Source: Globodera rostochiensis (taxonomy: Eukaryota; Nematoda; Chromadorea; Rhabditida; Heteroderidae). Taken from it: a DNA stretch of 64,000 nt. The notes under the pieces were generated by a model that ran no database searches, was not told where the DNA came from, and saw only the letters and a list, made by a program, of their open reading frames with translations. Each line of letters opens with the position of its first letter. Position 1 is the first letter of the stretch. This document shows, one piece after another, positions 11,421 through 23,134 of this stretch. The DNA lies in contig JAEVLN010000019.1 in assembly GCA_018350325.1 (NCBI GenBank), positions 868,001 to 932,000 on the forward strand. Direction: 5' to 3'. The position numbers and the translations under genes are program-made.

Positions 11421-12041
11421 TTTAATTTTTAAATTTGCGCTAAAAATTAATTATTTATGAGGGACGGCACTTCTCCGATTGGACGTTAGTAAAACTAAGC
11501 AGCTCTACTGGACAAATAAAGCAATTGGAAACGTTTCTCTTTATCATTGGTTTTACACTCTTTTGGCCGTCGTCTTCAGCCGGTGGTTTCGACTTCGATG
11601 GAAACATTTGATCGATCGGAGCGTTGCGCAAGAATTAATTGGGTAATTAATTAATTAATTATGGTTGGTTGATTGGGGTTATGTTTATTATACTGGTTGA
11701 AAGTGGGGGGCCAATGAGGGGCCAACAATTCATTCATTTATTGTGTTCCCTTTTTCTTCCAATGGAATAATTCCCCCCCCCCCCGTCACCCAAACTTTGA
11801 ATTGGTTGTGTGACTCGACTGGTTCCTTCCATCAACAACAATTTAGGAACAATTTTCGGATTATAAAGTTCATCGTTTCGGCATTTTAAATAATTTTTTG
11901 AGTAATTTGCGTCGTTTTTGAGGGGCTAAACGCTGCCCTAAAATTTGTATAAATTTATTCTGTAAGTTTAAGCCTCGGGGGCTTTTATTCATTGAAAACA
12001 AAGGCATTTATTTATTTCCTCCTCCGATTGATTTGTCTTTT
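11421..12041. other. Intergenic, no gene seen
   Basis: AT-rich 5' flank of the ATPase gene with short poly-C and poly-T runs. No coding signature found on either strand. Confidence 0.5.
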
Positions 12042-12438
12042 TTAAGTTTCGTTCGTCGCCTTTTCCATTTGTTCACAGCGTTCTTTTGTCACACATTGGC
12101 CTTTGCCGCCATTTGGCTCAAAAAGGCGAATTCCGCTGGCACAAACGCAGCCGGGAAAGCATCGCAACGAAAAGCATTTTCGCACTCCGCCAGCCCCGCC
12201 GGCGAGAATGTCCGCGCAACTCTTCTCGCCGCACACCGGACGGCACTCCGTGGCAATCTCTCCGTCGGAACACTCCCCTTAGGGGAGGGGGGGGGGGATT
12301 ATTTAAATATTAACGATCAAACACCAAACAAAGCCTTCATAAGTTTTTAAATATTTTTTCACCTTTTGGATCCGTCGCCGGAGCATTCATTGCGAGTTTA
12401 ACGCCGATGGCAAAATATAAAATAAGCATGAATTTCAT
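12042..12438 (-). CDS. Secreted TIL-domain (trypsin inhibitor-like) cysteine-rich protein
   Basis: Two exons, 12438-12363 and 12277-12042, encode 103 residues. The first exon gives a signal peptide (MKFMLILYFAIGVKLAMNA). The mature part has ten cysteines in TIL order: ECSDGEIATEC, then RPVC, SC, RKC, LRC, FPGCVC, GQC and ERC. TIL domains are usually inhibitors of serine proteases and have five disulfides; ten Cys agrees. The FPGCVC core is the typical central motif. The intron ends in a poly-C tract just before CTAAG. A reactive-site residue cannot be assigned from sequence alone. Secretion is inferred from the signal peptide. Confidence 0.88.
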
Positions 12439-12466
12439 TCTTATTGAGAAAATAGCCGCACTAATA

Positions 12467-13300
12467 CATTTAAACATCAATTAACAAATAAAATATGGCG
12501 GTGAAGTGAAAGGATTAATTTTTGAGTGAGAAGGGCACAAAGAACGCGGCGCCGCAATGTTTCGTTTGCTTTTTTGGAGGGGGAGGGGTGTAAGAATCCG
12601 AAAAATTTTTGTTGGGCAACCATTCCCTGAAGAGTTACAGACCCGGGACTGAAGTGTCTTTCTTTTGACTGGGGACTCAGTTGTCCACTGATTAAAAATG
12701 GGAAAAATCACTTACATATATAGGCTTTCAAAAATGTTAAAAGGGGCACTTTAGTACCATTAAGAAACACACAGGCGATTGACAGAATGGGAAGTCAAAA
12801 GGTGTGTGTGTGAAAAGCTTTTTCTGAAAAGCTATTTTCATTAAAATGGCTTTTAATATTAGGCACGCGCTTTGAGCGTGCCTAATATTAATAGTTTAGA
12901 TTAGGCCATTTTAATGAAAATAACTTTTCACACCTTTTGATTTCCCCTTAAGAGCTTACCCTGGCCCGGCTTCTTTCTGTGCACAGTTTTTGTCTTCTGT
13001 TGGGAAAAAGATATTTATGCGGAAAAGGGCAGTGTTTTGAAAGGTTAATATATGAGGGGGAAAGTGATGTTGAATTAGATAATGATGATTTGGGGTCTGT
13101 AACTCTTCAGGGAATGGTTGCCCAACAAAATTTTTTTCGGATTCTTACATTGCAGACCGAGAGGAGTTGATTGATATATATTTTGTTCGATTTTGATTCT
13201 GGACCGTATGATCCGTATTTACCACATTAAAACATCAATTACTAACAAATAAAATATGGCGGATGAAGTGAAAGGATGAATTTGAGTGAGAATGGCACTT
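12467..13300. mobile_element. Inverted-repeat element flanked by ~72-bp direct repeats
   Basis: A left arm at 12591-12644 (taagaatccgaaaaattttt...) recurs in reverse complement at 13093-13147, about 54 bp with roughly one indel. Inside is a second, imperfect palindrome centred near 12870, with the hairpin ggcacgcgctttgagcgtgcc. Outside the arms, 12467-12538 and 13225-13297 are near-identical direct repeats containing acaaataaaatatggcgg. This looks like a non-autonomous fold-back/MITE-like element. The short frame at 12979-13170 shows no recognised transposase. Confidence 0.65.
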
Positions 13301-13332
13301 TTGGGGGGGGGGAGTCATCAGTGTCAATTAAT

Positions 13333-15625
13333 TGCACATTTATATAAAGGCACATTTATATAAAGCATACCTTTAGGGCACATTTATATAAAGCATACCT
13401 TTAGGGCACATTTATATAAAGCATACCTTTAGGGCACATTTATATAAAGCATACCTTTAGGGCACATTTATATAAAGCATACCTTTAGGGCACATTTATA
13501 TAAAGCATACCTTTAGGGCACATTTATATAAAGCATACCTTTAGGGCACATTTATATAAAGCATACCTTTAGGGCACATTTATATAAAGCATACCTTTAG
13601 GGCACATTTATATAAAGCATACCTTTAGGGCACATTTATATAAAGCATACCTTTAGGGCACATTTATATAAAGCATACCTTTAGGGCACATTTATATAAA
13701 GCATACCTTTAGGGCACATTTATATAAAGCATACCTTTAGGGCACATTTATATAAAGCATACCTTTAGGGCACATTTATATAAAGCATACCTTTAGGGCA
13801 CATTTATATAAAGCATACCTTTAGGGCACATTTATATAAAGCATACCTTTAGGGCACATTTATATAAAGCATACCTTTAGGGCACATTTATATAAAGCAT
13901 ACCTTTAGGGCACATTTATATAAAGCATACCTTTAGGGCACATTTATATAAAGCATACCTTTAGGGCACATTTATATAAAGCATACCTTTAGGGCACATT
14001 TATATAAAGCATACCTTTAGGGCACATTTATATAAAGCATACCTTTAGGGCACATTTATATAAAGCATACCTTTAGGGCACATTTATATAAAGCATACCT
14101 TTAGGGCACATTTATATAAAGCATACCTTTAGGGCACATTATATAAAGCATACCTTTAGGGCACATTACTTTAGGGCACATTTATATAAAGCATACCTTT
14201 AGGGCACATTTATATAAAGCATACCTTTAGGGCACATTTATATAAAGCATACCTTTAGGGCACATTTATATAAAGCATACCTTTAGGGCACATTTATATA
14301 AAGCATACCTTTAGGGCACATTTATATAAAGCATACCTTTAGGGCACATTTATATAAAGCATACCTTTAGGGCACATTTATATAAAGCATACCTTTAGGG
14401 CACATTTATATAAGCATACCTTAGGGCACATTTATATAAAGCATACCTTTAGGGCACATTTATATAAAGCATACCTTTAGGGCACATTTATATAAAGCAT
14501 ACCTTTAGGGCACATTTATATAAAGCATACCTTTAGGGCACATTTATATAAAGCATACCTTTAGGGCACATTTATATAAAGCATACCTTTAGGGCACATT
14601 TATATAAAGCATACCTTTAGGGCACATTTATATAAAGCATACCTTTAGGGCACATTTATATAAAGCATACCTTTAGGGCACATTTATATAAAGCATACCT
14701 TTAGGGCACATTTATATAAAGCATACCTTTAGGGCACATTTATATAAAGCATACCTTTAGGGCACATTTATATAAAGCATACCTTTAGGGCACATTTATA
14801 TAAAGCATACCTTTAGGGCACATTTATATAAAGCATACCTTTAGGGCACATTTATATAAAGCATACCTTTAGGGCACATTTATATAAAGCATACCTTTAG
14901 GGCACATTTATATAAAGCATACCTTTAGGGCACATTTATATAAAGCATACCTTTAGGGCACATTTATATAAAGCATACCTTTAGGGCACATTTATATAAA
15001 GCATACCTTTAGGGCACATTTATATAAAGCATACCTTTAGGGCACATTTATATAAAGCATACCTTTAGGGCACATTTATATAAAGCATACCTTTAGGGCA
15101 CATTTATATAAAGCATACCTTTAGGGCACATTTATATAAAGCATACCTTTAGGGTACATTTATATAAAGCATACCTTTAGGGCACATTTATATAAAGCAT
15201 ACCTTTAGGGCACATTTATATAAAGCATACCTTTAGGGCACATTTATATAAAGCATACCTTTAGGGCACATTTATATAAAGCATACCTTTAGGGCACATT
15301 TATATAAAGCATACCTTTAGGGCACATTTATATAAAGCATACCTTTAGGGCACATTTATATAAAGCATACCTTTAGGGCACATTTATATAAAGCATACCT
15401 TTAGGGCACATTTATATAAAGCATACCTTTAGGGCACATTTATATAAAGCATACCTTTAGAGCACATTTATATAAAGCATACCTTTAGGGCACATTTATA
15501 TAAAGCATACCTTTAGGGCACATTTATATAAAGCATACCTTTAGGGCACATTTATATAAAGCATACCTTTAGGGCACATTTATATAAAGCATACCTTTAG
15601 AGCACATTTATATAAAGCATACCTT
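13333..15625. repeat. 28-bp satellite array, about 80 copies
   Basis: Very homogeneous tandem repeat whose unit starts cacatttatataaagcata and continues with cctttaggg. Only a handful of single-base variants and two short deletions (near 14141 and 14413) are seen. Every unit contains TATATAAAG. Confidence 0.98.
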
Positions 15626-16700
15626 TTCTTTGAATTTGTGTGATTTGTTGCACAAATGAAAGGCTAAGAATTGGAAGCATTATTGGGGGGGGGGGGGTGG
15701 GGAATCGGCCGATCGATCATTGTCCCCCCCCCCCCCCCCGCCAGATTTTGCTTCGAAATAATGGATTATTAAAAATGTTTATTGTTTTGTCCATCAAACT
15801 TTAACAAAAAGAATTTTACGCACTTTTTTTTTGTAAACAATGCCAATAAATAAACACTGATCAACTCTTTCTTTAAATCGATCAATTTATTTTTACTCAA
15901 AACATAAGTAAACTTTGCGAACAATTTTTGTTGTTTAAGGGCCGGCCTCCTTCGAATTCGCGTCGTCAAGGCAACTGTTATTTTGAAATTGTTTTTATTT
16001 ATAAATGTTTTCATTTCCTTATTTGAGGGGACTCAAATCGCGTCGATTGGTTGGGTTATTCAAACAATCCCCCCCCCCCCCCCCCCCCGGGGGCCCGGGT
16101 AAGTGGCCAGCCGGCATTAGCATTAAGCGTTTTTGGGTCTACGATTGTGCTGCTGCTGGATTTGCTTCTTTTTCCATTTTTGAACTAGCCACGACCCAAA
16201 TCATCCCAACATTTTTTTAATCAGACTTTGCTGATTTATAGAGAAATGGATCAGATCGATCAGTTAACTTTCTTCGCGAACGTTCGTCCAAGGCACCATA
16301 AAGTTGTTGGACAATGTAAAGACGTGACGGTTTTGACACAAAAATGAATTGGTCCCGCCGGCGGATCCGATTTTAATCTGATTTGTGAGCGATGAATAAT
16401 TAAAAATGTCTGAAAGAGTGAATAAAGAAAAAGTGCGTAGCTTCTGCAAGATCCGCCGCCGATTGAAAGTGAGTGGAAGCATTTGTCTGGCGATGACAAC
16501 AAATTGAATTGCATTTGCTTGAATGTTTTGCATCTAATTGCTATTGTCCCCCCGCCTCATTAATTCATTAATTACCCAAATTCGCATTCCCTCCATTTTT
16601 TGAATGCTTTCCTTTTCATCATTCCTTTCACTTTCCCGCGGCATCCATTCGCCCCTTCGAAGTTCAAAAATAATTTGCACATTTCGAATCAGATCGATCG
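15626..16700. other. Intergenic with poly-G/poly-C runs, no gene supported
   Basis: Contains a G12 run and a C16 run flanking a gatcgatc palindrome (about 15685-15740) and a C18-G run near 16071-16095. Several 60-90 codon frames exist but none shows a domain or consistent splice structure. Confidence 0.5.
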
Positions 16701-19700
16701 ATGTACGTGTTCAATTCGTTGGCTTCTTCACCGGTTGTCTTCCTCCGGTTCGTTCTGCTCCGTTTCCCTTCTCGGCTTCGTCTCTTATGCATTTCCCCTC
16801 TGGCACTTTGTCTCTGCTCTTTTTTAATCCTTCGAATTTACATCAATTTGTTCATTTCCATCACAAACCGTCGATCGCTCGACCATTTGTTCATCGCACG
16901 AACTTTTTTCTACAATCGAAGCATCGTTTTGTAAGTGCCTTAATAAAATAAACGTCGGGATTGTTAAAAATGAAAAAAGAAGAGAAACCGAAAGAAGCAT
17001 TGAATTCTTCTAATTGATTCAACTCCTTCTCCCCCCCCCCCTGAATCCCCAAATAAACTTAATTAAAGTAATTGGACAACTTTAACGGTAACGGTAAGGA
17101 GAGTACTGTGGGCGATTCGGACAAGACAGCCGGGATGGATTTGGCGGGGGGCGGGGGGGGGGGGGCTTTGGACCGGTCGCCAAGACGCCAAGACGTTCGT
17201 TTAAATTGCCCGCCCGCCCATCTTAGCATAAAATGTAAAATGTAAATTAAAACATTCAGCCAAACCTCAAAAAGCATAAAATGTAAATTAAAACATTAAG
17301 CCAAAACGAAGAACGTGCCAATGCCGCGGTGATTTTGCTGAATGCCGAAAAGCACATTTGCCCGTCTTTCTTCCACCCGGAATGCGTGCTTCTTCTGCCC
17401 GGCGGCAGGATTTGGCGTCAGCGCTCTTCGCTTGAAATTGCAATTAATTTAATTTTATATTAAAATATTTTTGTTTAAAACTGTCAGATTTATCCGGGCT
17501 ATGACGATTTCGAATGTCGGCTAGCAAATTTCCGCATAATTTGCCATTCTCTGCCGGTTTTTACTGAAAATGTGCCAAAATTGAGCATCGCGTTCAAATC
17601 TTCAGAGCCAATTGAGGCATTTAATTGATTAATTAATTACATAAATTAATTTCAAAGCTGTCATTAACTCCGGCGGATTTGACGCCGAGGGAATTTGTCG
17701 CCTGTCCCGGCAGAATGTTCGCATTAGAACAATGGCACCTCCTAATTACTGCTCTCGAAATGCACAGAATTCACGGGGTAAAAGCGGGCAAATTAAATTA
17801 ATTATGAAATTTTGCATTAATTTAGGTGGAACTTGTCGTGGCGCACATTCTGAGCGTGAGAGATCCTTTGTTCGATTTGGTCCGACTTTACCAATTGGAC
17901 GGGCTGCTTACAATAAGGTTGTTTTCGAGATTATACTCATTAGAATTAGCTGGCACAAATAATTAGACGAGACGAATGGCAATGGCATTTTGCCAACATT
18001 TAGAATTAGCTGGCACAAATAATTAGACGAGGCAAATGGTATAAATGGCATTTTGCCAACATTTAGAATTAGCTGGCACAAATAATTAGACGAGGCAAAT
18101 GGTATAAATGGCATTTTGCCAACATTTAGAATTAGCTGGCACAAATAATTAGACGAGGCAAATGGTATAAATGGCATTTTGCCAACATTTAGAATTAGCT
18201 GGCACAAATAATTAGACGAGGCAAATGGTATAAATGGCATTTTGCCAACATTTAGAATTAGCTGGCACAAATAATTAGTAGACGAATGGCATAATGGCAT
18301 TTTGCCAACATTTAGAATCAGCTGGCACAAATAATTAGTAGACGAATTGCATAAATGGCATTTTGCCAACATTTAGAATTAGCTAGCACAAATAATTAGT
18401 AGACGAATTGCATAAATGGCATTTTGCCAACATTTAGAATCAGCTGGCACAAATAATTAGTAGACGAATTGCATAAATGGCATTTTGCCAACATTTAGAA
18501 TTAGCTAGCACAAATAATTAGTAGACGAATTGCATAAATGGCATTTTGCCAACATTTAGAATTAGCTGGCACAAATAATTAGACGTATGGCATAAATGGC
18601 ATTTTGCCAACATTTAGAATTAGCTGGCACAAATAATTAGTAGACGAATGGCATAATGGCATTTTGCCAACATTTAGAATCAGCTGGCACAAATAATTAG
18701 TAGACGAATTGCATAAATGGCATTTTGCCAACATTTAGAATTAGCTAGCACAAATAATTAGACGTATGGCATAAATGGCATTTTGCCAACATTTAGAATT
18801 AGCTAGCACAAATAATTAGACGAATGGCATAAATGGCATTTTGCCAATATTTAGAATTAGCTAGCACAAATAATTAGACGAATGGCATAAATGGCATTTT
18901 GCCAACATTTAGAATCAGCTGGCACAAATAATTAGTAGACAAATTGCATAAATGGCATTTTGCCAACATTTAGAATCAGCTGGCACAAATAATTAGACGT
19001 ATGGCATAAATGGCATTTTGCCAATATTTAGAATTAGCTAGCACAAATAATTAGACGAATGGCATAAATGGCATTTTGCCAACATTTAGAATTAGCTAGC
19101 ACAAATAATTAGACGAATGGCATAAATGGCATTTTGCCAACATTTAGAATCAGCTGGCCCAAATAATTAGACGTATGGCATAAATGACATTTTGCCAACA
19201 TTTAGAATTAGCTGGCACAAATAATTAGTAGACGAATGGCATAATGGCATTTTGCCAACATTTAGAATCAGCTGGCACAAATAATTAGTAGACGAATTGC
19301 ATAAATGGCATTTTGCCAACATTTAGAATTAGCTAGCACAAATAATTAGTAGACGAATTGCATAAATGGCATTTTGCCAACATTTAGAATTAGCTAGCAC
19401 AAATAATTAGACGTATGGCATAAATGGCATTTTGCCAACATTTAGAATTAGCTAGCACAAATAATTAGTAGACGAATTGCATAAATGGCATTTTGCCAAC
19501 ATTTAGAATTAGCTAGCACAAATAATTAGTAGACGAATTGCATAAATGGCATTTTGCCAACATTTAGAATTAGCTAGCACAAATAATTAGACGTATGGCA
19601 TAAATGGCATTTTGCCAACATTTAGAATTAGCTAGCACAAATAATTAGACGAATGGCATAAATGGCATTTTGCCAACATTTAGAATTAGCTGGCACAAAT

Positions 19701-22700
19701 AATTAGTAGACGAATTGCATAAATGGCATTTTGCCAACATTTAGAATTAGCTGGCACAAATAATTAGACGTATGGCATAAATGGCATTTTGCCAACATTT
19801 AGAATTAGCTGGCACAAATAATTAGTAGACGAATGGCATAATGGCATTTTGCCAACATTTAGAATCAGCTGGCACAAATAATTAGTAGACGAATTGCATA
19901 AATGGCATTTTGCCAACATTTAGAATCAGCTGGCACAAATAATTAGTAGACGAATTGCATAAATGGCATTTTGCCAACATTTAGAATTAGCTAGCACAAA
20001 TAATTAGACGTATGGCATAAATGGCATTTTGCCAACATTTAGAATTAGCTAGCACAAATAATTAGACGAATGGCATAAATGGCATTTTGCCAATATTTAG
20101 AATTAGCTAGCACAAATAATTAGACGAATGGCATAAATGGCATTTTGCCAACATTTAGAATCAGCTGGCACAAATAATTAGACGTATGGCATAAATGGCA
20201 TTTTGCCAATATTTAGAATCAGCTGGCACAAATAATTAGACTAATTGCAACCGTTCAATTCCCAGGTCAAGTCTGCACATGCCGTCCCTGATTAGCACCC
20301 TTTCGTATGACGCCAACTCGGAAACTCTTTGGAGCAATCAGATCGCCGACTTTTTGGGTTGTGTCTGTTACGCAAAATGTTTCCATAAATTTGTTGACAC
20401 TTTCTTTGGCGGCAGATTGCCTTTACGAATTTCGCGAAAGTGCCAAATTCATTTCTTTCCCCGATTGGGACGATTTGCTCCTCAGCGGCACTTCCCATCG
20501 CCAATTCACTCCAATTGCTGCCATTCTCTCGAATTTGTCCGCAATGCACCCGAACTCGGCAGTTTTTGTGCCAAAGCGTTTTCCGGTTAATTAAGGGAAT
20601 AATTTAAATGTTTTTTGCTTTTCATTAACCATTAATTAAGAGAATAATTTAAATGTTTTTTGCTTTTCATTAACCATTAATTAAGAGAATAATTTAAATG
20701 TTTTTTGCTTTTCATTAACCATTAATTAAGGGAATAATTTAAATGTTTTTTGCTTTTCATTAACCATTAATTAATGAATAATTTAAATGTTTTTTGCTTT
20801 TCATTAACCATTAATTAAGGGAATAATTTAAATGTTTTTTGCTTTTCATTAACCATTAATTAATGAATAATTTAAATGTTTTTTGCTTTTCATTAACCAT
20901 TAATTAATGAATAATTTAAATGTTTTTTGCTTTTCATTAACCATTAATTAAGGGAATAATTTAAATGTTTTTTGCTTTTCATTAACCATTAATTAAGGGA
21001 ATAATTTAAATGTTTTTTGCTTTTCATTAACCATTAATTAAGGGAATAATTTAAATGTTTTTTGCTTTTCATTAACCATTAATTAAGAGAATAATTTAAA
21101 TGTTTTTTGCTTTTCATTAACCATTAATTAAGGGAATAATTTAAATGTTTTTTGCTTTTCATTAACCATTAATTAATGAATAATTTAAATGTTTTTTGCT
21201 TTTCATTAACCATTAATTAATGAATAATTTAAATGTTTTTTGCTTTTCATTAACCATTAATTAAGGGAATAATTTAAATGTTTTTTGCTTTTCATTAACC
21301 ATTAATTAATGAATAATTTAAATGTTTTTTGCTTTTCATTAACCATTAATTAAGGGAATAATTTAAATGTTTTTTGCTTTTCATTAACCATTAATTAATG
21401 AATAATTTAAATGTTTTTTGCTTTTCATTAACCATTAATTAAGGGAATAATTTAAATGTTTTTTGCTTTTCATTAACCATTAATTAAGGGAATAATTTAA
21501 ATGTTTTTTGCTTTTCATTAACCATTAATTAAGAGAATAATTTAAATGTTTTTTGCTTTTCATTAACCATTAATTAAGAGAATAATTTAAATGTTTTTTG
21601 CTTTTCATTAACCATTAATTAAGAGAATAATTTAAATGTTTTTTGCTTTTCATTAACCATTAATTAAGAGAATAATTTAAATGTTTTTTGCTTTTCATTA
21701 ACCATTAATTAAGAGAATAATTTAAATGTTTTTTGCTTTTCATTAACCATTAATTAAGAGAATAATTTAAATGTTTTTTGCTTTTCATTAACCATTAATT
21801 AAGGGAATTTAAATGTTCATTAGCCATTAATTAAGGGTTCTCTCATCAGTTTGGGTAAGTTTTGCATTATAGCGGCTAATTCATTCACTTCCTTTCGTCT
21901 CTAAGAGACAATGAGCTCCCAAAACGTGTCGTTGCACCGGCTGTGGACGGACGGCCTTCGGTTCAGTCCCACGGATCCCCACCCGTGCAACATCAGCAAG
22001 GTATCTGTCGACGAATTGGAGGAGTACACCGCCAATTTGACTAATTTAAAGGTCATTTTGCGTCCGTCGATGGTGTCCAGCGTCGATTTGCATTACGCCC
22101 ACAAATTACCGTATGAAAAATATGAACAAATTGCTGTGAACAGCGAAGAGCTTCACTTTATCGAAGCGCGGAATTACAACGGCGAAGTCAGCACATTTTA
22201 TGCTAATTTATTTTTAAATTTATCGATCAGACAAATCGAATCGTTTCTGTTTAAGGAGTTTACTTTGTCCAGCATTTTGGGGCGATCAGTGGCTGATCGG
22301 ATGAATGAATCATTCGCGGCATTCCTCAACCGCCAACAAATTCCCAACAGCCAACCGATCCTCCGATCGCTGCCGCAATTTGAATTGTTCCTCCCAACAA
22401 TAATGAAATGTCTTATGCAAATTCGATCGATCGTTCAAAATTCGGCCCGGTATTTTCTCGAGACTAAATTCGTCAAAGTCGGGACACCGATCACTGATTT
22501 AAGCTCACATTGTTTCAATGTCCGCCAATGTTGGGAAGTGTTTCCACCAATATTCGATTTGTTCAGAGAGGAGGATGGAAATTATTGCGTCAATGTAAGT
22601 GGAATGGACTTGTCATTTCAGAGAACGGAAACTAAAATTTATTTGATTTCTGATTGATATTATTTTGAAAAGTGGACATGACTCGAGACTAATCTCGACA

Positions 22701-22852
22701 AACAAAAATCCCAAAACCCATAAAAATGTTTTCAATTTTAGGTTAAAACGAATTGGGAATCGTTTTCGTGGGTTCGCCGGTCGTTGCGCGTTTTTGTTAA
22801 TCGAAACAGCGACAAAACTTTTGGATTTATGCGAGGAAAATGTATTGCATAA
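16701..22852 (+). CDS. Glycosyltransferase family 92 (DUF23) type II membrane protein
   Basis: GT92 enzymes are Golgi glycosyltransferases; galactosyl transfer to glycans is known for C. elegans members. Exon 1 (16701-16930) encodes a basic cytosolic start, a transmembrane anchor (LLCISPLALCLCSFLI) and FIARTFFYNRSIV, the family's start of the lumenal domain. Exon 2 starts at 17301 (ERANAAVILLNAEK). Later exons: 17488-17616, 17658-17777, 17826-17917, 20266-20357, 20416-20585, about 21908-22594 and 22742-22852. The core reads LITALEMHRIHGVELVVAHI, then WSNQIADFLDCLYEF and FISFPDWDDLLL, where DWDD sits at the family's DxD-like position. HPNSAVFVPKRFP and KVILRPSMVSSVDLHYAHK follow as in DUF23. 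The 17617 intron starts with GC. The exon 2 donor and the 21908 acceptor are not settled. Two introns are nearly pure minisatellite. Confidence 0.85.
17935..20245. repeat. Intronic ~60-bp minisatellite in the GT92 gene
   Basis: About 38 copies of a unit containing tttagaattagctggcacaa plus a variable gacgaatggcataaatgg segment. Units differ by GTA insertion and T/C variants, forming mixed subtypes. They fill the intron between exons ending at 17917 and starting at 20266. Confidence 0.97.
20590..21830. repeat. Intronic ~45-bp AT-rich minisatellite in the GT92 gene
   Basis: About 27 copies of a unit containing aatttaaatgttttttgctt, with three subtypes (aagggaat, aagagaat, aatgaat). It fills the next intron of the same gene. 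Confidence 0.97.
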
Positions 22853-23134
22853 CGAAGTTTTCTTTCGTTCAAAACAATTTCGGGTTTTATCTCAGAAAAA
22901 AACATTCATTTTGTCAAATAGTTACGAAAAAAATTTAAAAAACATATTTTATGGCTTCTCATTCATACCTATATATTCTTCCGAATTTGTATATAATTTG
23001 TTTAAATTTGTTTGTTTCGCTCTTTTGTACATATTTATTTATGGATCAATTACGTTAATGGGTTTTATTTATTCCCAAAAATCGCGGGAAATTTTGTCCA
23101 TGGGACCCCCCGCCGTTCCGTTCATTCCGTCGAA

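Noticed and set aside
12979..13170. Transposase fragment inside the inverted-repeat element
   Set aside because: The 63-codon frame has no recognisable transposase motif and overlaps the terminal repeat.
13333..15625. CRISPR-like array
   Set aside because: Direct 28-bp repeats have no unique spacers, and the genome is eukaryotic; it is a satellite.
16260..16533. Minus-strand frames of 84-89 codons upstream of GT92
   Set aside because: No domain, no splice partners and no start context; not supported as a gene.
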